A stretch of DNA of 64,000 bases. Origin: an uncultured Bacilli bacterium. GTDB taxonomy: Bacteria; Bacillota_I; Bacilli_A; RF39; UBA660. The translations under genes were made by a program, and so were the position numbers. The first letter of the stretch is position 1. Each line of letters begins with the position of its first letter. Under the pieces are notes generated by a model. That model was not told the origin of the DNA. It saw only the letters and a list, made by a program, of their open reading frames with translations, and did not search any database. The stretch spans positions 124,001 to 188,000 of the forward strand of contig CAJUPN010000001.1 of the NCBI GenBank assembly GCA_910588195.1, read 5' to 3'. This document shows positions 17,493 through 26,383 of the stretch, piece by piece.

Positions 17493-18956
17493 ATGAAAAA
17501 GATATTTTTAGGATTAATAGCATTGTTAATGTTTGTGCCTTCAATGGTTGTTAATGCATCGAATGCAAGTGTTAGTGTGACAGCATCTAATACAGTTATG
17601 GTAGGAAACAGTGTTACTGTTACAGTAACTTTTTCTAGTTCTAGTTTAATTGGATCTTGGGAAGCAGACCTTGGATATGATAAGAATCTTTTAAAGCTTA
17701 CTAATAGTAGTGCTGAAGGTGGAGGAACATATATGGTAAATGTTGCTCAAAACGGAACTAAAAGTAAAAAATATACATTTACTTTTAAGGCGCTAAAAAG
17801 TGGATCTGCTAAGATTTCCATAAATTCATTTACTCTTTATGATTATACAACTATGAAAGAGATGCAAACTACTAGTAATTCAAAGACAATTAGTATTAAA
17901 ACAAAAGATCAAATAGAAGCTTCGTATTCGGATAATGCTAATTTAAAATCTTTAACTGTTGGAGATTATCTTTTAAGTCCAAGTTTTTCTAAAAATGTTA
18001 AAGAGTATAATGTAGAAGTTCCTAATGATGTAGAAAGTATTGTCATTAATGCTTCAAAAGAAGATGCTAATGCTTCTATTGATGGTAGTGGAGAAAAAAC
18101 TTTAGTTGAAGGTAATAATAAATTTAATATAGTTGTTACAGCTCAAAAGGGGAACAGTCAAACTTATGTAGTTAATGTTTATCGTAAAGAATTAAATCCG
18201 ATAAGTGTAACAATCAATGACCAAAATTATACTTTAGTACGTAAAGAAGAAAATTTGCCTGAATATAAAACATTTATAAAGAAAACTATTATGTATGAAG
18301 ATACAGAGATTCCTGCTTTATATAGTGAATCCACTGGTAGAACTCTTATAGGAGTTAAAGATGATGATGGCAATATCTCAACATATATTTATGAAGATGG
18401 TAAAATTAAGGATCTTTATATTGAAATATATAACTATGCTTATTCACTTTTACCACTTAAGTTAAAAGAATCTGATCTTTTTAAGGAATATGAGAAAACT
18501 TCAATTGAAATTGGTGGAGAAAAAGTAGAAGCTTATAGAATGCCAGGGAGTAAATATGCAGTAATTTATGCCGAAAGTGTGGAAACAGGCGAGGAAAACT
18601 ACTATTCATACTTTATATCTGATGGTTCTTTTCAAGTTTATAATAAAGATATTTCGCAGGAATTTGTTAGTAAATTAACAAATTATAAATATGTTATTTA
18701 TGGCTTAATTGCTTTTGTTGTATTACAATTTTTAATTTTAATATTTATTCCCAAAAGAAAGAAAAAAGATAAAAAGAAAAAACAAGAATATATAAAAACT
18801 ATTGATTCGCAAATTGATGATGAAATAAAAGAAGAAATAAAGAATAATAAAACAATTAAAGAGGAAATAAATAAAAGCAATAAAAAAATTGAAAAAGAAT
18901 TTAATACAAAGGTTGAAAAAACGGAAGACAATGAAATAAAGTTAATAAAAAAATAA
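17493..18956 (+). CDS. Membrane-anchored cohesin-domain surface protein
   Basis: The 487-residue protein has a signal peptide (residues 1-22), a cohesin-type domain (about 24-150: VMVGNSVTVTVTFSS, then IGSWEADLGYDKNLLKL), a cadherin-like beta-sandwich of the PF12733 type (about 155-236, LKSLTVGDYLLSPSFSKNVK), a second extracellular domain (about 237-385), one membrane helix (about 393-415) and a Lys/Glu-rich cytoplasmic tail of about 70 residues with coiled-coil character. The SD AGGAGGA lies in the 8-base gap after the dockerin gene, so the two are co-expressed. It is likely the membrane dock for the upstream autolysin (inference from cohesin-dockerin chemistry). A terminator follows. Confidence 0.85.
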   Translation: MKKIFLGLIALLMFVPSMVVNASNASVSVTASNTVMVGNSVTVTVTFSSSSLIGSWEADLGYDKNLLKLTNSSAEGGGTYMVNVAQNGTKSKKYTFTFKALKSGSAKISINSFTLYDYTTMKEMQTTSNSKTISIKTKDQIEASYSDNANLKSLTVGDYLLSPSFSKNVKEYNVEVPNDVESIVINASKEDANASIDGSGEKTLVEGNNKFNIVVTAQKGNSQTYVVNVYRKELNPISVTINDQNYTLVRKEENLPEYKTFIKKTIMYEDTEIPALYSESTGRTLIGVKDDDGNISTYIYEDGKIKDLYIEIYNYAYSLLPLKLKESDLFKEYEKTSIEIGGEKVEAYRMPGSKYAVIYAESVETGEENYYSYFISDGSFQVYNKDISQEFVSKLTNYKYVIYGLIAFVVLQFLILIFIPKRKKKDKKKKQEYIKTIDSQIDDEIKEEIKNNKTIKEEINKSNKKIEKEFNTKVEKTEDNEIKLIKK

Positions 18957-18960
18957 AAAG

Positions 18961-18985
18961 AATGCTTAAAAAAAGCATTTTTTTG
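18961..18985 (+). terminator. Intrinsic terminator of the autolysin/cohesin unit
   Basis: AATGCTT and AAGCATT pair around a short A-rich loop, followed by seven T. Confidence 0.85.
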
Positions 18986-19109
18986 TTACAAGAAAATTCG
19001 ACAAATGTTTTTTCAATTATGTTTTATCATACACATCTGAGAGGTGTGAAGATGCCTGTCACCAAACGACAAGCTAAGTTATTCAGGGGGAGTAAAGAAG
19101 GTGGTACTA

Positions 19110-19181
19110 ATGACGAAAAATCAAATGTCTATATTGATATTTATTCTAGTTATTATTATTTTTATTTTAGTAATAAAATAA
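19110..19181 (+). CDS. Putative 23-residue membrane toxin, copy 1
   Basis: The peptide begins MTKNQMSILIFILVIII and continues hydrophobic to a C-terminal Lys, so it is one membrane helix with a short polar N-terminus. AAGAAGG (19095-19101) lies 8 bases before the ATG. Length, charge pattern and upstream GTAAAGAAGGTG match the second copy at 38276. Membrane depolarisation is the usual mode for such peptides; that is inference here. Confidence 0.65.
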   Translation: MTKNQMSILIFILVIIIFILVIK

Positions 19182-19266
19182 AAAAATGGCATCTTACTCA
19201 TTTGAATAAGATGCCTAAAACAAAAACATGTGGCAGGCATTAGCTTGTAATGTAACGCCTCTCACT
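19180..19266 (-). ncRNA. Predicted antisense antitoxin RNA, copy 1
   Basis: On the minus strand TTGTAT (19297-19302) and TATACT (19273-19278), 18 bases apart, form a promoter. Transcription would start near 19266 and stop at a 9-bp stem (19188-19215) followed by a T-rich run at 19187-19176. The RNA, about 85 nucleotides, is complementary to the toxin mRNA 3' end. Confidence 0.6.
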
Positions 19267-19462
19267 AATAAAAGTATATCACAAATAAGTTAAATTATAC
19301 AAGGTTATATTTAAGGGTAAATTAGTCAAGTTTTGATAGTGATATCGACTTTATAGTTATCTTTAAATCTTTATTTCAATAACTAAGATATCTCATTATG
19401 ATAATATATCTTTTTTTTGCATTAACTTAGATTAATTTTCATATAAAATAATAGGTGAAAGT

Positions 19463-20233
19463 ATGAAAAATGTTAAGTATGCGGTTTTAATTGTTATGAG
19501 TATATTTTCCTTTTATATATCGGATAAATTATTGTTAATGGTTGAAGGAATGAGTCCCTTAATGCAGACTATAAATGAAGTAAAAGACTTTAGAGAATAT
19601 GAACCTGTAAATGCTATAATAGAAGGAAATACAATTATCCCTGGGAAAAGAGGGAGAACAATAAATAAAAGAGAAACCTATCTTAAAATGAATGATTTTG
19701 GAACATTTAATGAAACTTTCTTTGTTTATGATTATCAAGAACCTGAGATTTCCTTAAAAGATAATTTAGATAAGATAATTATTAAAGGAAACAATAACTC
19801 AGCCATTTCTTTAATTGTTGATACTGATATTTTTGATGAATATTTAAAAGGAGAAAATATTAAATATACAAAATTAATTAATGATGAAAATAAGATAAAG
19901 AAAAGTGACTTAATTAATTATGTTAATGCTAATGGAGATGAAACAGATTTTTATGATTTAAATTATTATTTAAAACGAAACAAAATAAATAATAAAATAT
20001 GTTTAGTAGGTTTTTCAAATATAAAGGTTTGTAATGATTTAAGATATTATTTAGTGGAACCTAATTTGAATATGTACCATTCGAATGTTGTAAGTATAAA
20101 AAGTAAAGTAAGTGGTGGAGATATTTTATATGTTCATGATAATGTGTCTTTAGCAGAGTTAAAAGTTGTAATAAATGAAATAAAATATAAGGGGCTTACA
20201 ATAGTTCATCTAAATGATCTGATAAAGGAGTAG
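19463..20233 (+). CDS. Membrane-anchored protein with degenerate polysaccharide-deacetylase-like C-terminus
   Basis: The protein has 256 residues, with an N-terminal membrane anchor (residues 5-27). The C-terminus GGDILYVHDNVSLAELK, then YKGLTIVHLNDLI, resembles the last strand and His of NodB-type polysaccharide deacetylases (usual form: G-S-I-I-L-L-H, then K-G-Y-K-F-V-T-L-S-E-L-I). The earlier metal-binding D-D and H-x3-H motifs are not visible, so it is probably non-catalytic or very divergent. It is preceded by about 160 bases of AT-rich spacer with a TATAAA-type -10 and AGGTGAA SD. The next gene has its own promoter overlapping the 3' end. Confidence 0.5.
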   Translation: MKNVKYAVLIVMSIFSFYISDKLLLMVEGMSPLMQTINEVKDFREYEPVNAIIEGNTIIPGKRGRTINKRETYLKMNDFGTFNETFFVYDYQEPEISLKDNLDKIIIKGNNNSAISLIVDTDIFDEYLKGENIKYTKLINDENKIKKSDLINYVNANGDETDFYDLNYYLKRNKINNKICLVGFSNIKVCNDLRYYLVEPNLNMYHSNVVSIKSKVSGGDILYVHDNVSLAELKVVINEIKYKGLTIVHLNDLIKE

Positions 20234-20236
20234 GAC

Positions 20237-20265
20237 TTGACAGAATTCGCTTAAGGCTTTAATAT
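20237..20265 (+). promoter_or_regulatory. Promoter of the 20289 gene
   Basis: TTGACA at 20237-20242 and TAATAT at 20260-20265 are 17 bases apart; GAGGTGA follows at 20275 and supports GTG 20289 as start. Confidence 0.7.
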
Positions 20266-20288
20266 AAGCGTGTGTGAGGTGAGTTCAC

Positions 20289-21122
20289 GTGCTAAATACA
20301 AGAAAATATAAGAAATATAAAAATGCAGGATTACCTGTTATGGCATATGAAAATAATGAGATGCATTATTTGAATTTCTTTAAAACAAAGAGTAAAAAAG
20401 GAAAAGAAAAGATTGAAGCATTTCAATATGAATTATTAAGTGAAGCTTTAGGAGATATTATTAATGATGGTTTTTACTATAGCTTTAATACGTTAGTTCT
20501 TGAATATGATGAAGAAGGGAACAAAAAGGAAGTAGTTGGACATTCTCATGCTCATGATTTTGAAAGTGTTGTAAGAGAAGTTTATTACAATCCTAATGTA
20601 TTTTCTATAGACGAAGAAGATAGAAAACTTTACAGTGATCAAGAGTATAAATTTTTGATGAAAATAAAAAGCTATTTAATGGCAGTAAAAAGAGAAGATA
20701 TTTCTTTTGATGCTACGATTGAAGAAATAAATGATTTAGCTTTAAATGCTGATGCATCTTTATTTAGAGATTATCCTACTAAAACACTTAATGGCGATGA
20801 TAAAGCTAGTTTAATAATTGAGAAGAAAAAGAAATATTTTATAAGTTCTAACGTTGATTCTAAAGATGATATAAGTAAAAATAGATATTTACTTGCAGAT
20901 AATTATGGTAAATATTTAGGGTTAATTGAAGTTGTAAAGAAAAAAGTTTTACGAATTGAAGATATTACTGAAAAAGATGTTGATTATAAGTTAGAAGGAT
21001 TTAGAAGTCTTAACGCTTATAAAAAAGATTTAAAAGAATATTATAAAAATAATCTAAGTGATTTTAATGATCGTTCAGAGATAGTAATAAATACAGTTAA
21101 AGTTATTAGAAAATTTAAGTAA
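20289..21122 (+). CDS. Uncharacterised protein with possible ASCH-like C-terminal domain
   Basis: The protein has 277 residues and starts at GTG 20289 (SD GAGGTGA). The N-terminal half contains EVVGHSHAHDF, an unusual His-rich stretch. The C-terminal third reads like an ASCH domain of the PUA fold (KASLIIEKKKKYFIS, then LGLIEVVKKKVLRIEDI, EGFRSLNAYKKDLKEYY and a closing VINTVKVI strand). ASCH domains bind RNA or nucleotides, so a role in RNA metabolism is possible but unproven. It is cytoplasmic, monocistronic and lies just before polA. Confidence 0.55.
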   Translation: MLNTRKYKKYKNAGLPVMAYENNEMHYLNFFKTKSKKGKEKIEAFQYELLSEALGDIINDGFYYSFNTLVLEYDEEGNKKEVVGHSHAHDFESVVREVYYNPNVFSIDEEDRKLYSDQEYKFLMKIKSYLMAVKREDISFDATIEEINDLALNADASLFRDYPTKTLNGDDKASLIIEKKKKYFISSNVDSKDDISKNRYLLADNYGKYLGLIEVVKKKVLRIEDITEKDVDYKLEGFRSLNAYKKDLKEYYKNNLSDFNDRSEIVINTVKVIRKFK

Positions 21123-21149
21123 GGAAACTGAAAAAGTTTTCTTTTTTTA
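21121..21149 (+). terminator. Intrinsic terminator
   Basis: AAGGAAACT and AGTTTTCTT pair (one G-U) and are followed by T-rich sequence, closing the 20289 unit before polA. Confidence 0.7.
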
Positions 21150-21197
21150 TTATATTCATTATTTTGTGTGTTAAAATAGTATTAGTAGGTGAAGTGG

Positions 21198-23738
21198 ATG
21201 AAAAAGATTGTTTTAGTAGATGGTAATAACTTGATGTTTAGAAGTTATTATGCAACAGCTTATACAGGAAATTTAATGAAAAACTCTAAAGGCTTAGTAA
21301 CTAATGCGTTATATGGTTTTGCGAACATGATTAATAAGATAATTGAAGAAGAGAAACCAGAATATATGTGTGTGGCTTTTGATGTTGGAAAAAGTTTTAG
21401 ACACCGTGAATATGCTGATTATAAAGCTGGACGTCATGAAACTCCAGAAGAGTTAAAAAAGCAAATGCCAATAGCTCGTGATTTATTAGATAAAATGGGT
21501 ATTTTTAATATAAATGTACTTGATTATGAAGCTGATGATATAATTGGAACTCTTTCTAAATGGGCTGATGAAGATCCTGAATGGGATGCTCTACTTATAA
21601 CAAGTGATCATGACTATTTACAATTAATTACAGAAGTTGTTAATGTAAAATTATTAAAACAATCTGGATTTACTAAATATGACCCCAAAACTTTTATGGA
21701 AGAATATGGAATTGAGCCCGCTAGAATAGTTGATTTAAAAGCTTTGATGGGTGATTCTTCAGATAATATTCCAGGAGTTCCAGGGATTGGTGAGAAAACA
21801 GCATTGAAATTACTTCAAGAATATAAAACTTTAGATAATTTATATGATAATGTAGATTTAATTAAAGGAAAATTAAAAGAAAAATTAGTTGATAATAAAG
21901 AATCGGCATATTTTTCTTATAAGCTTGCAACAATTTGTAAAGATACACCAATCGTAAATAAATTTGCAGATATGAAATATAATGGACCAACTAGTGAATT
22001 GGATGATTTTTATCGCGAACTTGAATTTTATTCTTTAATGAATAAACATGATAATGTTAAAAAGATTGAAGTTGTTAACAATTCAAAAATTTTAGAAGAT
22101 GTATCAGAGATAAATTTAGATAAACAAATTTCTTATTATATTGAATGTGATAACGAGAATTATCATATTGCGAGTATTTTAGGTATGGGTCTTTTTGATG
22201 GGGAAAATTTATTTTTTATTGAACCAGAAATGATTAGCAAAGTTATGGATTATATTAGAGATTCAGTCAAATATACTTTTGATTTAAAAAAGAATATGTG
22301 TTTACTTAAAGATGTTGATTTAAATACCATATTTGATTTAAATCTAGCAGCTTATCTTCTAAATAAAACTACTAAGGATGATCTTTCTATTTTAATGAAC
22401 AATGATGGTATAGAAATACCTTTAATACATGATATTATAAAGTCTAAGATGGATGTGAAAAATATTGTTACATTAAAGGCTAAATATATAAATGATGTTC
22501 ATGATAAGTATATTGATGATTTAAAAAGTGATGAAATGTATGATTTATATATGGATATTGAGCATCCATTAGTAAGAGTGCTTGCTAAGATGGAACTTAA
22601 GGGTATTAGATGTGATGCTAATATTTTAAGTGATATGGCTTCTTCCGTTAAGGTTCAAATTGATGAGTTAGAAACGGCTATTTATGATTTATGTAAACAA
22701 AAATTTAATATTGGTTCTCCAAAACAATTAGCTAAAGTATTGTTTGAAGATATGGGGTTACCTCACGGCAAAAAAATTTCAACTTCAGCTGATGTTTTAG
22801 AAAAGCTCGTTGATACTCATCCTGTTATTTCTAAAATTTTGGAGTATCGCAATGTTACAAAACTTTATAATACTTATTTAGAAGGTCTTTATAAATATAT
22901 AATGGAAGATGGTAAAATACATACAATTTATAAACAGACTTTAACTCGTACTGGTAGACTTTCTTCTGTTGAGCCTAATATGCAAAATATTCCAGCAAGG
23001 GATGAACTTGGTAGATTAGTTAGAAAAGCTTTTTTACCTTGTAATCAAGAGTTTTTATCTTGTGATTACTCGCAAATTGAACTTCGAATACTTGCTCATA
23101 TTTCAGAAAGTGAGGATTTAATTCAAGCTTTTGTTAATGGGGACGATATACATACGAAAGTAGCTGCAGATATATTTAATAAAAGTATGGATAGTGTAAC
23201 AAAGATTGAAAGACGTACAGCAAAAGCAGTTATATTTGGAATAGTTTATGGTATAAGTGGTTTTGGATTAGGAGAGAATATTGGTGTTACTCCTAAAGAA
23301 GCAAAAGCATTTATTGAAAAATATTATGAGTTATACCCTGGGGTAAAACGTTACATGGATATGATAGTTAAAGATGCTTATGATTGTGGGTATGTTAGAA
23401 CTTTGTTTAAACGTAAGAGAAATATTGATGAGTTATTCTCAAGCAATTTTATGGTAAGACAAGGTGGAGAAAGAATTGCACTTAATACACCAATTCAAGG
23501 TACTAGTGCAGATATAATAAAGAAAGCAATGGTTGAAATAGATAAAGCATTTGAAGCAAATAATATAAAATCAAGTATGTTGCTTCAAGTACATGATGAA
23601 TTAATTTTTGATTGTGTTGAGGAAGAAAAGGAAAAGCTTGTGGATATAGTTACAACAATTATGGAATCAACTGTTAGACTTTCTGTACCATTGAAAGTAA
23701 GCCATGATTTTGGAACAGATCTTTATGAAACTAAGTAA
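21198..23738 (+). CDS. polA: DNA polymerase I
   Basis: From ATG 21198 the protein has 846 residues. The N-terminal 5'-nuclease domain (about 1-290) starts KIVLVDGNNLMFRSYYA and contains YEADDIIGTL and GIGEKTALKLL. A middle domain lacks the DxE and related carboxylates of an active 3'-5' exonuclease, as in other Bacillota enzymes. The polymerase domain carries TRTGRLSSVEPNMQNIP, motif A LSCDYSQIELRILAH, motif B RRTAKAVIFGIVYGI and motif C QVHDEL. It acts in Okazaki processing and repair. GTG at 21189 is inside the AGGTGA SD and was rejected as start. mutM, its usual neighbour, is displaced by 4.2 kb. Confidence 0.97.
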   Translation: MKKIVLVDGNNLMFRSYYATAYTGNLMKNSKGLVTNALYGFANMINKIIEEEKPEYMCVAFDVGKSFRHREYADYKAGRHETPEELKKQMPIARDLLDKMGIFNINVLDYEADDIIGTLSKWADEDPEWDALLITSDHDYLQLITEVVNVKLLKQSGFTKYDPKTFMEEYGIEPARIVDLKALMGDSSDNIPGVPGIGEKTALKLLQEYKTLDNLYDNVDLIKGKLKEKLVDNKESAYFSYKLATICKDTPIVNKFADMKYNGPTSELDDFYRELEFYSLMNKHDNVKKIEVVNNSKILEDVSEINLDKQISYYIECDNENYHIASILGMGLFDGENLFFIEPEMISKVMDYIRDSVKYTFDLKKNMCLLKDVDLNTIFDLNLAAYLLNKTTKDDLSILMNNDGIEIPLIHDIIKSKMDVKNIVTLKAKYINDVHDKYIDDLKSDEMYDLYMDIEHPLVRVLAKMELKGIRCDANILSDMASSVKVQIDELETAIYDLCKQKFNIGSPKQLAKVLFEDMGLPHGKKISTSADVLEKLVDTHPVISKILEYRNVTKLYNTYLEGLYKYIMEDGKIHTIYKQTLTRTGRLSSVEPNMQNIPARDELGRLVRKAFLPCNQEFLSCDYSQIELRILAHISESEDLIQAFVNGDDIHTKVAADIFNKSMDSVTKIERRTAKAVIFGIVYGISGFGLGENIGVTPKEAKAFIEKYYELYPGVKRYMDMIVKDAYDCGYVRTLFKRKRNIDELFSSNFMVRQGGERIALNTPIQGTSADIIKKAMVEIDKAFEANNIKSSMLLQVHDELIFDCVEEEKEKLVDIVTTIMESTVRLSVPLKVSHDFGTDLYETK

Positions 23739-23740
23739 TT

Positions 23741-23763
23741 AAAAGAGATAGTAATCTCTTTTT
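23741..23763 (+). terminator. Intrinsic terminator of polA
   Basis: AAAAGAGAT and ATCTCTTTT pair around AGTA and run into T-rich sequence. Confidence 0.8.
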
Positions 23764-23818
23764 CTTATGTAAAGAGAAAATTAATTACATCTAATGTGAT
23801 GTGAATAGTTTAACTTAC

Positions 23819-23827
23819 TGCTATAAT
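23819..23827 (+). promoter_or_regulatory. Extended -10 promoter
   Basis: TGCTATAAT at 23819-23827 is an extended -10. The same TGCTATAAT precedes the related surface gene at 30026. Confidence 0.7.
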
Positions 23828-23865
23828 ATGATTAAGAATAGCAATAATAGTAGTAGAGGTATATT

Positions 23866-25410
23866 ATGAAAAAAAGAAAATACGTTGTAATAGTTTTAGT
23901 GCTTATGTTAGTGATAGGATTTGCAGCAGTAACATCAACATTAGTAATAAATGGAGTATTAAATATTGGAGAAAATCGTGATGATTTTAAAATAATATTT
24001 ACAAGTGCAAAAATAGATGGAACAAAAAGAAATGATGTAATAAGTAGTGATAAAACAGTAATTAATTATGAAACAAAAACATTAACAACAATAGATGAAG
24101 AATCTATTTTAGATTATGAAGTAACAAATACAAGTAGAAACTATGATGCAGAAGTAGATATAGTATGTAATGTAGTAGATGAAAATGACAATGCAATTGA
24201 AGGAAATAATATCTATGTAGATATGACATATGAGCCAAATAAAATGATACTTTTATCAGGAGAAACAAAGAAAGGTAAAATGACAGCAAGATTAATAAAA
24301 GCAGTAACAGAACCAATGGATATTAATATCAAATGTACTTTAACTGGAACAGCAAAAGAAAGAGATACATTAGGTGATGGATATATAGATCCAGATAAAA
24401 CTGGTGGAACATTAATGAGTTATAAATATAATACATCTTTTTGGCAACACAAGGCTAATATAACAAAAGTAGTATTTGAAAATACATTAACATTTCATGA
24501 AACTAGTGAAGAGTTAATGTATGATGTATCAGAAGCTCAAGATGGAAGTGTAATGTCATACTTAGTACCAAATGAAGAAGATACAACAAAATATACATTA
24601 TACATAAATTCAGATGGAAAAGTATTAGCAAATTCGAGTAGTGTAAGTTTATTTGATTATTTTCCCAACTTACAAAAAATAGAACACCTAGAGTATTTAG
24701 ATACAAGTAATGTAACAGATATGAAGGATATGTTTAACAATTGTTCAAGTTTAACCACACTAGACTTAAGTAGTTTTGATACAAGTAATGTAACAAATAT
24801 GAGTCAAATGTTTCTGGGCTGTAGAAATTTAACGACACTAGATTTAAGTAATTTTAATACAAGTAAAGTTATAAATATGGCTCATATGTTTTCTAGTTGT
24901 TCAAGATTGACAACGTTGGATTTAAGTGATTTTGACACAAGTAATGTAACAAATATGAGACATATGTTTTCTTACTGCAGCAGTTTAATAGCATTAGACA
25001 TAAGTAGTTTTAATACGAGTAGTGTCAGATATATGAATAGTATTTTCTCTAATTGTAAAAATTTAATCACATTAGATTTAAGTAATTTTAATACAATTAA
25101 TGTAACAGATATGCGTAGTATGTTTTCTTACTGTGGAAACTTAACTAGTCTTGATATAGGTAATTTTGATACAAGTAATGTAACAAATATGAGTGGTATG
25201 TTTTATGGTTGCAGAAACTTAATTAGTCTGGATATAAGCAGTTTTAATACAATCAATGTAACAAGAAATGATAATATGTTTGCTTTGATGCCAAATATGG
25301 CCATAATAAAAGTAAAAGATAAAATAACCCAAGACTGGATACTTGCTTTATCAAGTAATTATCGTCCAGAGGATTGGACAACTGAAAATGTAATAATTAA
25401 AGAGGCATAA
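23866..25410 (+). CDS. BspA-like leucine-rich repeat (DUF285) surface protein
   Basis: The 514-residue protein has an N-terminal membrane segment (VLVLMLVIGFAAVTSTLVING), then a beta-rich module (about 30-180) shared with genes at 30026, 38569 and 63064. Residues about 260-490 hold DUF285 repeats of about 24-25 residues, each with LTTLDLSSFDTSNVTNMSQMF or a close variant, at least eight in a row. BspA-like proteins usually act in adhesion or host contact. Codons end mostly in A, unlike the T-ending style of polA and mutM on either side. Extended -10 and AGAGGTA SD are present. It is a likely acquired or fast-evolving surface gene. Confidence 0.88.
   Translation: MKKRKYVVIVLVLMLVIGFAAVTSTLVINGVLNIGENRDDFKIIFTSAKIDGTKRNDVISSDKTVINYETKTLTTIDEESILDYEVTNTSRNYDAEVDIVCNVVDENDNAIEGNNIYVDMTYEPNKMILLSGETKKGKMTARLIKAVTEPMDINIKCTLTGTAKERDTLGDGYIDPDKTGGTLMSYKYNTSFWQHKANITKVVFENTLTFHETSEELMYDVSEAQDGSVMSYLVPNEEDTTKYTLYINSDGKVLANSSSVSLFDYFPNLQKIEHLEYLDTSNVTDMKDMFNNCSSLTTLDLSSFDTSNVTNMSQMFLGCRNLTTLDLSNFNTSKVINMAHMFSSCSRLTTLDLSDFDTSNVTNMRHMFSYCSSLIALDISSFNTSSVRYMNSIFSNCKNLITLDLSNFNTINVTDMRSMFSYCGNLTSLDIGNFDTSNVTNMSGMFYGCRNLISLDISSFNTINVTRNDNMFALMPNMAIIKVKDKITQDWILALSSNYRPEDWTTENVIIKEA
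24694..25270 (+). repeat. Tandem DUF285 repeats within the surface protein
   Basis: Units of about 72-75 bases recur with the sense DTSNVTxMxxMFxxCxxLxxLDLSxF. Adjacent units share long near-identical stretches, making slipped-strand copy-number change plausible. Confidence 0.8.
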
Positions 25411-25503
25411 TAAATTGCTTCTTTTTCTTTGCTTTAAAATTGGTTGTTTGACAAATCCTTTTTGTATCACTATAATACTACCCAAAAAAGGGGAGGCTTG
25501 TAT

Positions 25504-26382
25504 ATGAATAAAGTAGATTTGATAAAATGTGCTATAAATGATGAACTTCCTTATAGAAAGATACTTAATGTTTATGAACCTTTTGGTTTAGAGATAGAAG
25601 CTGGATTATATACCCCCTCTGATAAAATATATATTTGTAATGAATACTTAGAAAAAAAGGGATATGTACGTGGTGTAGATCGTACAGTAGGTGGAAATTT
25701 TCCTCTTGAAATAAGAACTCCAGTACTTTTTGATGAAGTTGATACTTGGAATGACTTATTTGCTATGAGTAAACGTATGAAAGAATGCCCAATAGATTTC
25801 ACTAATTCAGCATTTCAAGTTAATATTGATGTTGATTATGATAATGTGCTTTGTTATTATTTGGTTTTGTTTTTTAGAACTTTTGAACATATAATATTCA
25901 AATTTTCTACTAGTGGTTGTGATCGTTTAAGATTACTTGGTTATTCCGCTAGTTTACAAAATTTCTTTTTTCTTTTTAATGACAGAAATTTAAATAATGA
26001 ACTATTTTTTTGGTTAAGTGAAAATCATCGATATGCTATATCCTTTAAATTTAGAAAAGACACACCTGTAGGTGCTCCTCCAAATATAGTTGAATTTAGA
26101 ATTCCAAATGGGTGTGATGATGCTTGGCTTTGGCAAAATTATGTTAATACATTTTATTATTTAACTACTGCTATACCTAAGATAGATTTAAATTATATTG
26201 ATTATTCTTTATGTTATGGTGAAATTAAAGAAAAAAATTATTTGAATTTACATTTAGAAGATGCATTAGTTTTTGCAGATATTCTTTTTAAGGAAGATAT
26301 TGATAAAATATATTTTTTAAAACAGTATATTGGAAAAGATATTGATAAGGCGAATGAATATGTTAGGAAGATAAGGTTATAA
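25504..26382 (+). CDS. Amidoligase-like (Amidoligase_2) protein
   Basis: From ATG 25504 (SD GGGGAGG) the protein has 292 residues. The opening FGLEIEAGLYTP, the VGGNFPLEIRTPVLF block and the late NIVEFRIPNGCDD block follow the layout of the putative amidoligase family (glutamine-synthetase-like fold, COOH-NH2 ligases). The usual central S-x-H-V-H strand is replaced by SAFQVNIDVD, so ATP/metal chemistry may be altered or lost. Families of this type are predicted to tag peptides, proteins or cell-wall peptides. It is followed at 1 base by two zincin-like genes, implying one functional unit. Activity is inference. Confidence 0.7.
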   Translation: MNKVDLIKCAINDELPYRKILNVYEPFGLEIEAGLYTPSDKIYICNEYLEKKGYVRGVDRTVGGNFPLEIRTPVLFDEVDTWNDLFAMSKRMKECPIDFTNSAFQVNIDVDYDNVLCYYLVLFFRTFEHIIFKFSTSGCDRLRLLGYSASLQNFFFLFNDRNLNNELFFWLSENHRYAISFKFRKDTPVGAPPNIVEFRIPNGCDDAWLWQNYVNTFYYLTTAIPKIDLNYIDYSLCYGEIKEKNYLNLHLEDALVFADILFKEDIDKIYFLKQYIGKDIDKANEYVRKIRL

Positions 26383-26383
26383 A

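Larger units (their letters stand above)
18995..19303. other. Type I toxin-antitoxin-like locus, copy 1
   Basis: The locus holds a sense transcript (plus strand) with a 23-codon hydrophobic peptide and a predicted antisense RNA from the minus strand. Sequence blocks near the sense 5' end (GAGAGG, ATGCCTGTCAC, CAAGCTAA) recur as reverse complements near its 3' end (GTGGCAGGCAT, TTAGCTTG, GCCTCTC), so the mRNA ends can pair. The same architecture occurs at 38125-38470 with different bases in the paired blocks. The layout recalls hok/sok, zor/orz and aapA/isoA systems (established), but the peptide family is not one I can name. Confidence 0.7.

Noticed and set aside
15739..18956. Cellulosome locus
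   Set aside because: The only dockerin cargo here is a peptidoglycan hydrolase; no glycoside hydrolases with carbohydrate-binding modules are seen.
18962..19243. 93-residue frame over the toxin locus
   Set aside because: It overlaps the terminator and both RNA arms, has no SD and is explained by the 23-codon gene and its antisense RNA.
18995..19303. Miniature transposon (MITE) instead of a toxin-antitoxin locus
   Set aside because: The flanking inverted blocks differ between copies but match within each copy, there is no target duplication, and a conserved antisense promoter is present.
24694..25270. CRISPR-like array
   Set aside because: The repeats are in frame, protein-coding DUF285 units without spacers, and no cas genes are present in the window.
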